NCBI RefSeq assembly: GCF_000819805.1
Contig: NZ_CDCE01000033.1
Coordinates: 1 to 64,000 of the forward strand
Direction: 5' to 3'
Length of the DNA stretch: 64,000 nt
Origin: Aeromonas diversa CDC 2478-85
Lineage (GTDB): Bacteria; Pseudomonadota; Gammaproteobacteria; Enterobacterales; Aeromonadaceae
Shown in pieces: positions 51,791-58,143 of this stretch. The position numbers and the translations under genes were made by a program. The notes under the pieces are model-generated. The model had not been told where the DNA came from. It made no database searches and was given only the letters and a program-made list of their open reading frames with translations. Every line of letters begins with the position of its first letter. The stretch's first letter is position 1.

Positions 51791-51809
51791 TGATAACTAG
51801 ATCTGTACA
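51791..51809. repeat. 19-bp putative IS end (copy 2)
   Basis: TGATAACTAGATCTGTACA, identical to bases 1-19 of the window. Both copies have an AT-rich minus-strand gene group directly to their right. Confidence 0.55.
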
Positions 51810-51811
51810 GG

Positions 51812-51824
51812 TGGGTGTCCCAGA
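51812..51824. repeat. 13-bp inverted repeat, left copy
   Basis: TGGGTGTCCCAGA. Its exact reverse complement is at 56155-56167. The pair encloses the cassettes and the right-hand repeats (4.36 kb). It starts 3 bp after the 19-bp end and stops 2 bp before the stop codon of the first cassette gene. Confidence 0.65.
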
Positions 51825-51825
51825 A

Positions 51826-52242
51826 TCACTCACCAACTCTTTGCACCATAACTTTTCTACCAGCGAAATATAGACGGGCATATATAACTTTATCTTTATG
51901 GCAAAAATGATCGCCTCTCGCAAAACAAAATGTCTTTTCTGAATGGGGATCAATTTTCTGATTAATTAGTTCATCTTCTGGTGACCATAGCTCTTTATCT
52001 TCTTTAATTAATGGCCACCAGCCTTTTTTGTGATAAAAAAGATCCATGTAGTTTAATAAAACTGGTTTTCCAGACAGATTCTGCACACTGATTTCATTTC
52101 CTGACACGGGGTCGCTTCTAAAAACGTAATTTAGCTCAATTTTAAATCTGCCACTCCAATACTCCTTAACTCTAAGAAATGCTAGCGTAGTCGAGAGTAG
52201 TGCTCCCCATACTGAGAGTACTGTTGGTAAATCAAATGACAT
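51826..52242 (-). CDS. Hypothetical membrane-anchored cassette protein
   Basis: 138 aa, AT-rich. An N-terminal hydrophobic helix (FDLPTVLSVWGALLSTTLAFL) is followed by a cytosolic beta-rich domain (GRFKIELNYVFRSDPVSGNEISVQNLSGKPVLLNYMDLFY). The layout, a helix plus an Ig-like domain, is common among integron cassette products of unknown role. It is the promoter-distal cassette; its own attC appears lost, since the 13-bp inverted repeat starts 2 bp beyond its stop codon. Confidence 0.6.
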   Translation of the reverse strand: MSFDLPTVLSVWGALLSTTLAFLRVKEYWSGRFKIELNYVFRSDPVSGNEISVQNLSGKPVLLNYMDLFYHKKGWWPLIKEDKELWSPEDELINQKIDPHSEKTFCFARGDHFCHKDKVIYARLYFAGRKVMVQRVGE

Positions 52243-52282
52243 ATTTCAAACCTCTCACCATTTATTGCGGACTTACGTAAAC

Positions 52283-52341
52283 GTATAACTTTTACTTAAA
52301 TGGCAGCACGCAGTGCTGTCCAGTTTCAAGTTTTTGTTAGG
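52283..52341 (-). other. Integron attC-like recombination site
   Basis: On the minus strand it starts CCTAAC and ends GTTATAC, the inverted core sites of an attC. Between them lie paired arms: AAAACTTGAAAC with TTTAAGTAAAAGTT, and GGACAGCAC-TGC-GTGCTGCC as the terminal stem. The 59-bp length is that of the classical 59-base element. It joins the stop of the 253-aa gene to the next gene, as expected for a cassette boundary. Confidence 0.7.
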
Positions 52342-53098
52342 TCTGAGTTTGTGATAATAAAAATTCTTTTTGCGTAGGAGATAATTTGTTTTTTATTACA
52401 TTTATTTTATTTTTGATTTCAATTTGTAAGAATCTCTTGACTATATTGATAGTCCTGTAAAAATCAATATAGTCGAAATTAGTCCAAATTTCATGTTGCA
52501 CATGAGTGTTAACTGAAAAATCAATATCTTTTCCATCTTGGGATAAGATATATTTGAGCGTATGCCTGTTGTAATTGTATTGAGAGTGAGCATAGTGTTT
52601 ATTTCTTAGGTCTATTACTTTCTCATGAAATAGATAGCAATCTGGATGTGCTTTGAAAATTTTACCAGAGTCCAAGCTTGTTCTTCTCTGTGATTCACTA
52701 AATGCTTTTGCATAAGAAATAATTGCACCAGAGAACAACATTTCCAGGCTATTAACTAAATTGTGATTAATAAGCGTAAGTGTACTGTATGTGCCTAATT
52801 CATCTCGAATTTCCCACAGGGTGTCCCTGATACTTTGCGCGTAATTTTTGTTTTCTTCATACTCATGCGCTATCTCTTTTAGATCCTCAGTAAGAGTCTC
52901 TAGTTCTTTCATTTGCGCATCAGTAAATATAGGTTCTTTTTTTACAGTGTTAAAGTTGCAAGCATTTAATGCGGTGATTGCATTAATTATGTTTTCCATG
53001 TCAAATCTAATTTCAATATAACTTTCAAGTGTTTTAATTAATGATTTCAGAGACTTGTTATCTTCGTAAAAAGCATCATCATTTGGCATGTTAGTCAT
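52337..53098 (-). CDS. HEPN-like cassette protein with RNX4H motif
   Basis: 253 aa, almost entirely helical, AT-rich, no membrane segment. The sequence CYLFHEKVIDLRNKHYAHSQ holds R165-N166-x4-H171, the RNX4H (RX4-6H) signature of HEPN ribonucleases, on a helix as in that fold. HEPN proteins cut RNA in toxin-antitoxin, abortive-infection and CRISPR effectors. No separate antitoxin is visible next to it, and the assignment rests on one motif plus helical content. It is framed by attC-like sites on both sides. Confidence 0.5.
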   Translation of the reverse strand: MTNMPNDDAFYEDNKSLKSLIKTLESYIEIRFDMENIINAITALNACNFNTVKKEPIFTDAQMKELETLTEDLKEIAHEYEENKNYAQSIRDTLWEIRDELGTYSTLTLINHNLVNSLEMLFSGAIISYAKAFSESQRRTSLDSGKIFKAHPDCYLFHEKVIDLRNKHYAHSQYNYNRHTLKYILSQDGKDIDFSVNTHVQHEIWTNFDYIDFYRTINIVKRFLQIEIKNKINVIKNKLSPTQKEFLLSQTQT

Positions 53099-53124
53099 TT
53101 AATTACCTCAATATCAGTAGGACC

Positions 53125-53190
53125 TGACGCCGCACTCACCGGAAAATTAAGAGCGAAGCGAGTAATTTATCCGTGTGCAGCGCGTTGTCA
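53125..53190 (-). other. Integron attC-like recombination site
   Basis: On the minus strand it runs from TGACAAC to GGCGTCA. CGCTGCACACGG pairs imperfectly with CCGGTGAGTGCGGCG, and the inner part AAATTACTCGC-TTCG-CTCTTAATTTT makes the top of the stem. Bulged bases and a 66-bp length fit an attC. The left core GTC in place of GTT is a deviation. It overlaps the stop codon of the 263-aa gene. Confidence 0.6.
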
Positions 53191-53979
53191 TGGCCTGAAC
53201 GATGGGCCATTGTCATTATTGCATTCTTGCTTAGGCTTTAATTCGGGTGAATCTATATCTCCATATTTTTCACGATTCACCATCACAGGTGCATTATCAA
53301 CAACCAGCTCAAGCGTAGGAGAAACAACGACATCTGCTGTTACCACGTACTTATACTTTATCTCTGAATCTGTAAACCCAGCAGCAGAGGCTACAATTGA
53401 ATCTCGATAATCAAGACCATGCCCCATCAATAAGCGATATCCTAACAATTCAGAAATATTCTCAGAGTGTTTATATATGCCTCTATGTTTTTCGTTCAAC
53501 GCTAGTAAGTGCGTTGTTAACATGCTTCGACACAATGGTGTGTTTTTCTCTCCGATCGGTAAATAATCGTACAGAATTGTGTAGTGAGCTGGAGATGATT
53601 CTGAATATTGTTTTAATCGATCCCACTTTATTGATGAAAATGAGCCGGATGAGATGCTACTTCCATACGTAATTCGCTTTGCCTCAAGAAATGCAACACC
53701 TTCAACATTTTTACCTGCCTCTAAATGAATCTTAACGATTAGAGCAATATCACCATGAGTTTGTTCAGAAGCACCTTTTAGCTTGTATGCATTCCAAGAA
53801 ATAGAACGGTAAATATTACCTACTTTTATCGGGTTTTTATGTAGTTTTTTCAGAGCCCTTAAAATGTCTGAAGTTATTGTATTCTCATTCCACCGGCCAT
53901 CTTCATATTCATCAAAGCAAGCTTCAATCTGAGAGTTTACAGCATTACCAAGGGCAGATGTCCATTCATGCCAATTCAA
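53188..53979 (-). CDS. PD-(D/E)XK-nuclease-like cassette protein
   Basis: 263 aa. It starts at a TTG at 53979, which has AAGGAG 7 bases upstream; the nearby ATG is out of frame. The segment E72QTHGD77IALIVKIHLEAGKN and then VAFLE99AK101R fits the alpha-beta core of PD-(D/E)XK nucleases, where D77, E99 and K101 would bind metal. A helical N-terminal part (IEACFDEYEDGRWNENTITSDILRALKKL) holds another conserved-type acidic helix. Such proteins act as restriction or defence nucleases, but activity here is inference. AT-rich, between two attC-like sites. Confidence 0.5.
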   Translation of the reverse strand: MNWHEWTSALGNAVNSQIEACFDEYEDGRWNENTITSDILRALKKLHKNPIKVGNIYRSISWNAYKLKGASEQTHGDIALIVKIHLEAGKNVEGVAFLEAKRITYGSSISSGSFSSIKWDRLKQYSESSPAHYTILYDYLPIGEKNTPLCRSMLTTHLLALNEKHRGIYKHSENISELLGYRLLMGHGLDYRDSIVASAAGFTDSEIKYKYVVTADVVVSPTLELVVDNAPVMVNREKYGDIDSPELKPKQECNNDNGPSFRP

Positions 53980-53990
53980 TTACTTTCTCC

Positions 53991-54120
53991 TTAACGCCTA
54001 TAGCGCCCTGTTAAGGTGTGAGCAACGCAATACCAAAGCTCCCGCATACCACCTTAAACACTAAACGCAACGCATAGTAAAAATGCCATGCGTTGCGAAT
54101 CACTCTTAAACAGTTTGTTA
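53991..54120 (-). other. Integron attC site of Vibrio-superintegron type
   Basis: About 130 bp. On the minus strand it begins TAACAAACTGTTTAAGAGTG and ends GGCGTTAAGG. Long paired arms are visible: CTGTTAAGGTGTGAGCAACGCAA against TTGCGAATCACTCTTAAACAG, plus an inner perfect 10-bp stem CGCAACGCAT / ATGCGTTGCG (54066-54075 and 54088-54097). The opening and the CTCACACCTTAACAGGGCG near the end are those I know from Vibrio chromosomal integron repeats. It suggests that this cassette came from a Vibrio-type array. Confidence 0.75.
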
Positions 54121-54122
54121 TG

Positions 54123-54764
54123 CTATTTTTTATCCGTAATAGCTTCAACACCTCGAATAGAGAAACGTTTACTGTAATGAGGTGATTTGTATAGAGCTTT
54201 AGTTTTTTTCTCAGCAGTCGTAATTAGCAGTTCCATGGCTTCGTCTAAACCCTCTTCTTTGTATGCTGTAGAAGGATCGTTGCTAAATGCCATATCTGGA
54301 TTTGCCGTTATACAAGGCACTTTAGGGTGACCGATTTGCTCCAAGTAGGCATAAAAAGCACCCTTTGAAATAACAAGACCAAACTCGCGCCACGCATATT
54401 TCTTGCCCCAGTAATAACCATCGGTGGCTTCATGCGTAACTCTTTCGTCGTTTTTCTGTTTGTTAACTGTATGCCTAGCTTTAGAAAATTCTTTTGCATA
54501 CATGTAGGATAGCATTGGATTTACACTGTCTGATTTTGAAATACACGATAAGTCGACGATCTTACGCCCATCTTTATCCTCGCGGAATCCGATGTTGTAC
54601 CTTTCGCCTTCTTCCATTTCTGCGACTCCATTTGCCTCGAACTGATACAAAGTATTCGTCGTTTTCGGCTTAAACGAGTGCAAGAACCGACCTTCACCGA
54701 TATGTTCCATCTTGTACTCAGTCACAATAACGTCATATATTGTTTTTAAATCTCTTGATTTCAT
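54123..54764 (-). CDS. Hypothetical cassette protein, 213 aa
   Basis: A soluble, charged, AT-rich protein. Features include TIYDVIVTEYKMEHIGEGRFLHSF at the start, and the aromatic block DGYYWGKKYAWREFGLVISKGAFYAYLEQIG, then ITANPDMAFSNDPSTAYKEEG. I do not recognise a family. It is the first gene of the array as transcribed and is followed by a Vibrio-type attC. About 230 bp upstream contain a GTTATGC core (54800 region) that may be the join to an earlier cassette or an attI remnant. Confidence 0.6.
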   Translation of the reverse strand: MKSRDLKTIYDVIVTEYKMEHIGEGRFLHSFKPKTTNTLYQFEANGVAEMEEGERYNIGFREDKDGRKIVDLSCISKSDSVNPMLSYMYAKEFSKARHTVNKQKNDERVTHEATDGYYWGKKYAWREFGLVISKGAFYAYLEQIGHPKVPCITANPDMAFSNDPSTAYKEEGLDEAMELLITTAEKKTKALYKSPHYSKRFSIRGVEAITDKK

Positions 54765-54893
54765 AAATATCCAACCATTTTTACTGACATGTTTAAAATT
54801 GCATAACAGTGATTAGATGGAAGGCGGTACTAATCCGTTAGCAGAGAATTCCATATAACTCCGTAACATCTTTGTCGCCGCTAAGTGAAAATC

Positions 54894-54932
54894 ATCATTA
54901 AAACATCATTAAAACATCATTAAAACATCATG
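54894..54932. repeat. 11-bp tandem repeat
   Basis: The unit ATCATTAAAAC is present three times in a row (54894, 54905, 54916) followed by ATCATG. It lies upstream of the cassette genes, in an AT-rich leader-like stretch, and could bind a regulator or simply be slippage. Confidence 0.7.
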
Positions 54933-55455
54933 TTACCAGCTTGCTTCTAGTGCTGAGCGTATCGCTTGACGTCCTCTTTTTGCGCCACCATTACGACTGT
55001 ATAAAAAACAGTGCATGGGTTGCTCATAGAAAGCGCCGCCAAGGCACGCCTGCGTAAACAGGTCAGAAATAAAAATGAGGCCGTCACCATGTTGAGTGGG
55101 TCGTCGTGGACTACTCTCGGTTACCCATTTCAGCCGGCAAGGCTACCGCCCCTGAATGACAGCTTCCAGTCTGCTGCTGTTAACCTGCGATGTTGCGTAG
55201 GCTGGGCTCATGGGTGACTCCGATGAGGCGGTTGCCAAACGGCTATGTTAGCGAGTGGCGCGGGGGAGGGAAGCAGGAGGCGATGGTTTCCTGAGCAAGA
55301 TCAATAAATTAATCACCAACGCGTAGTGTGGGGTAACACAACATCGATAGATCATCAGAGGGGCACGGTATTAGCTCCCCCTTCAATCCGCCGAGGATGG
55401 GGGCAAGCTCAGGGACGATCAGCGGCTACATCAATGCATCCCGTATCGGTAAGAG
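54933..55455. other. Non-coding stretch at right edge of the cassette region
   Basis: About 520 bp where composition returns toward the chromosomal value. No integrase or other gene is visible. A 15-bp CTG-N9-CAG sequence at 54997-55011 looks like a LexA box with one base missing. The minus strand has a short open tail reading SRNGGAKRGRQAIRSALEAS before a stop, perhaps a gene remnant. GGGGCACGGTATTAGCTCCC at about 55359 is an early copy of the repeat that follows. Confidence 0.4.
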
Positions 55456-55700
55456 TATCTGTGGGGCAGGGTATTGGTTCCCTTCTGATTCGCCAAGTTG
55501 AAGCCATCAGGCCAGGTCGCGAGACAGGGATGTATACCGAATGCAGCAACCGAGGTTGCGAAGGGGCAGAGTATTGGCTCCCCCTCTGATTCGCCGAGGT
55601 GAAGCCATCATGCCAGGTCGCGAGACAGGGATGTATACCGAATGCAGCAACCGAGGTTGCGAAGGGGCAGGGTATTGGCTCCCCCTTCAATCCGCTGAGG
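55456..55700 (+). repeat. 101-bp direct repeat, two full copies and a partial one
   Basis: GCCAGGTCGCGAGACAGGGATGT begins copies at 55511 and 55612, a 101-bp period, almost identical across the unit. A partial copy (GGGGCAGGGTATTGGTTCCC) precedes them at about 55467. The apparent small ORFs follow the repeat and are not genes. A single inverted relative is at 51465-51540. Confidence 0.8.
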
Positions 55701-55847
55701 TGAGGGAGCAAGGTCAGGAGCGCCATCAGGGATGATGGCGCAGCCGCAGCGGGGCATGGATGCCCCATCTGCGGCGGTCCGTCCGACCTGGCGACCGAGC
55801 CGAGGGCAACCGCGCAGCGGTCGGATTGGTGGGGGAAGGCCTTCTTG

Positions 55848-55875
55848 GTGACTTCTTGGGCCAGCAAGAAGTCAC
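55848..55875. repeat. Perfect 11-bp stem hairpin
   Basis: GTGACTTCTTG, GGCCAG, CAAGAAGTCAC. It is the right-flank counterpart of the hairpin at 51319-51352. Confidence 0.8.
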
Positions 55876-55934
55876 TCGCCACAGCCCGCAGGGCGGGCGA
55901 AAAAATATCGAGGGCGGAGCCCTCGTGTCCCATG

Positions 55935-56148
55935 CGGCGCAGCCGCATCAGGAGGCTTGTCGTAGGCAAGGAGCTCGACCGAGCTCCTCCAGGTGGGCGG
56001 GCGAAACCCCCTGCGGCGCAGCCGCATCAGGAGGCTTATCGTAGGTAAGGAGCTTGACCGAGCTCCTCCAAGTGGGCGGGCGAAACCCCCATGCGGCGCA
56101 GCCGCATCAAGAGGCTCGTCGTAGGCAAGGAGCTCGATCGAGCTCCTC
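55935..56148. repeat. 79-bp direct repeat, three copies, palindrome-rich
   Basis: GCGGCGCAGCCGCATCA starts at 55935, 56014 and 56093, an exact 79-bp period. Each unit has two dyads: ATGCGGC-GCA-GCCGCAT and GGAGCTCG-AC-CGAGCTCC (GGAGCTTG in the second). The first dyad, with the flanking TCCCATGCGGC, is the inverse of that in the 159-bp units of the left flank. Layout and size resemble REP/BIME-type elements. Confidence 0.85.
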
Positions 56149-56154
56149 CGGAAA

Positions 56155-56167
56155 TCTGGGACACCCA
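56155..56167. repeat. 13-bp inverted repeat, right copy
   Basis: TCTGGGACACCCA, exact reverse complement of 51812-51824. It follows the last 79-bp unit and marks the right end of the accessory region. Confidence 0.65.
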
Positions 56168-56346
56168 TCGTTGTGATAGCTCCGTAGTGGTGTGCTACGA
56201 CGATGCTGGGTCCGTTGCACTGGCTGTGGCGATCTTGGTTGCGCCACTTCTCGTTTCCCCTCTCTGTAGAGCCGGCATGGCCGCGACGTTTGGTGGGGGG
56301 GGAGTGGCTATACTTCGGGAAAATCGCCCGTGGATAGCACTGAAAC

Positions 56347-57105
56347 ATGCGCTTTTACTTCTGCCTGCTGTGTCTGGCCTTTGCCCTTCCGCTCGAAGCA
56401 ACGCCGGTTCGGATCTGTTACGAGCAGAGTGAAATGCTGCCTTATACCCGGGGTGAGGGGCCTGAGGTGCCGGCTGACCCTGGGCTGGTGCCGACCCGGA
56501 TCAAGCAGGCAGGTGCGGGTGCCAACCTGGATCTTGTGCTCTACCGTCGCCCCTGGAAACGCTGCCTGCTCGATCTTGAACAGGGGCGGGCAGAGGGCAT
56601 CTTCCCCTTGATCTGGACTGCCGAGCGCGAGCAGTGGGCTGCGTTTCCCCGACTGGCGACGGGCGAGCTGGATCCACGGCGTTATCTGTGGGAAGGGGTC
56701 TACTCGATTTTTGTTCGTCATGGCGCAGCACTCGGGTGGGATGGCGAACGTTTCAGTCAGCTCAAAAACGGCGTTGCCGCCCCATCCGGTTATGTTGCCC
56801 AGCAAAAGCTCAATCGGCTCGGGGTGCGCGGCCCACAACATCTTGAGGTGGAAAAAGGGTTGTGGCTGGTGGCGATGGAGCGGCTGGATGGCTATGTGAT
56901 CGACCGTCATATCGGCGAGCACCTCATTCGCAAATATGGGCTCAATGACAGCCTGACGACCCTGCCGATACCGTTTATGTCCAGCAAGTGGTATCTGGCC
57001 CTCTCGAAGCCGTTTGTCAGGCTCCATCCCGCGGAGGCCCAGGCACTATGGAGTGCGCTGGAAAAAGTCAGGCACGAGCAGGCCGCGACCATCAACACCC
57101 AGTAG
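56347..57105 (+). CDS. Periplasmic solute-binding-like protein
   Basis: 252 aa. Signal peptide MRFYFCLLCLAFALPLEATP. The body follows the family 3 (amino-acid type) binding protein fold: VRICYEQSEMLPYTRG at the first strand, YRRPWKRCLLDLEQGRAEGIFPLIWTAERE, then the second lobe and a C-terminal return. It lacks any linked permease or ATPase, as is common for stand-alone or sensor-type PBPb proteins. It is convergent with a second protein of the same kind. Substrate unknown. Confidence 0.75.
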   Translation: MRFYFCLLCLAFALPLEATPVRICYEQSEMLPYTRGEGPEVPADPGLVPTRIKQAGAGANLDLVLYRRPWKRCLLDLEQGRAEGIFPLIWTAEREQWAAFPRLATGELDPRRYLWEGVYSIFVRHGAALGWDGERFSQLKNGVAAPSGYVAQQKLNRLGVRGPQHLEVEKGLWLVAMERLDGYVIDRHIGEHLIRKYGLNDSLTTLPIPFMSSKWYLALSKPFVRLHPAEAQALWSALEKVRHEQAATINTQ

Positions 57106-57204
57106 TGACTGCCCCGGAATCCGTTGCCCGCATCCGAGGTGAACCACCGCCGGCGTGGTTGAGCATGCTGGATATTCCAGATCGGTGGCCTTGGGCCCAG
57201 AACG

Positions 57205-57936
57205 CTAATCGCACGCATCGCCTGCACGGAACACCAGCCGGTCATAGCGGCCATCGGCGCGCGCGGCGGCCAGGGCCGTGTTGAAACGCTCCAACAGCCT
57301 GGGGGCATCCGGGTAACGGCGCGAGATCATCAGGTAGAGGGTGTCGCTCTGGCGAAAGTGGGCCAAGGCCTGAAAATGGCAGGGATCACCAAATAGCTGG
57401 CGGCTGGCATCCTGTATCACGGTCTCGCTCATCGGTAGCAGGGCAACCCGCTTGCGATCCAGCAGTTGCAGACATTGATCCAGGGTCTTGGGGCGTTGCA
57501 GCTCCATCGCAAAGCGCTGGATAACCCCGTCGGCATGACTGGTGCTCCAGCCCAGGGGTATACAAACGCGCAGCCCCTGCCACTGGCCCGCTTTGATGGC
57601 GTCGCTGCCCCGATAGGTGAACCAGGACAGGCGGTCGATGTGGATCGGTGAGCTGTAGTGAAAATGGTCGGCCCGCTCTGCGGTCCAGGCGTAGGGGAAG
57701 GTGGCGGCCACCAGTCCCTTGAGGGCCAGCTGATAGCCACGGGGCCAGGGCAGGTAATCGATCTTGACCTCCTGGTATCCGGCCTCCTGTAGCAGGGTGG
57801 TCACCAGCCGGGTGCTCTGGCCGCCATCAGGCAGCGACTTGCCCGAGTAAGGGATAAACTCCCCGGTCGCCAGCAGCAAGGGGGCTGCCTGCAGACAACT
57901 GCAGCAGCAATAGCACAACCAGCCGAGCTGCTTCAT
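57205..57936 (-). CDS. Periplasmic solute-binding-like protein
   Basis: 243 aa from the ATG at 57936 (AAGGAGTGGTCGCT upstream). Signal peptide MKQLGWLCYCCCSCLQAAP is unusually rich in cysteine, with CCCSC. The fold is as in its neighbour: LLATGEFIPYSGKSLPDGG, IDYLPWPRGYQLALKGLVAATFPYAWTAERADHF, LRVCIPLGWSTSH and YLMISRRYPDAPRLLERFNTAL. The shared WPRGYQLAL / RPWKRCLLDL and P-x-x-WTAER patterns suggest that both descend from one ancestor. No transporter subunits adjoin it. Confidence 0.75.
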   Translation of the reverse strand: MKQLGWLCYCCCSCLQAAPLLLATGEFIPYSGKSLPDGGQSTRLVTTLLQEAGYQEVKIDYLPWPRGYQLALKGLVAATFPYAWTAERADHFHYSSPIHIDRLSWFTYRGSDAIKAGQWQGLRVCIPLGWSTSHADGVIQRFAMELQRPKTLDQCLQLLDRKRVALLPMSETVIQDASRQLFGDPCHFQALAHFRQSDTLYLMISRRYPDAPRLLERFNTALAAARADGRYDRLVFRAGDACD

Positions 57937-58092
57937 AGCGACCACTCCTTGCACCCTGTCAATCAGTATAGAGAGCGCCGCACACGGCACGGCGTTGCGC
58001 CGCTGGCTGAACACCATGGCGGTTCCCAATGGCTAAATCGTGGGGATCCCCGCGCCGTTCCCCACGATCGGAGAGCCTGCGGCCGTCAATGA

Positions 58093-58114
58093 AACGCCCC
58101 CATGCGGGGGCGTC
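58093..58114 (-). terminator. Terminator of the MetQ-like gene
   Basis: ACGCCCCC, ATGC, GGGGGCGT. On the minus strand it is followed by TTTCATT, 30 bp after the stop codon. Confidence 0.8.
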
Positions 58115-58143
58115 TGACGGGCATCATTCCGTGCGGATGCTCC

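Noticed and set aside
54997-55011. LexA (SOS) box
   Set aside because: CTG-N9-CAG is one base shorter than the CTG-N10-CAG that LexA needs, and no SOS gene is adjacent. Kept only as part of the array-leader observation.
55456-56148. Possible CRISPR array (regular repeats of 101 and 79 bp)
   Set aside because: The units are tandem, without unique spacers between short repeats, are long and palindromic, and no cas genes are present.
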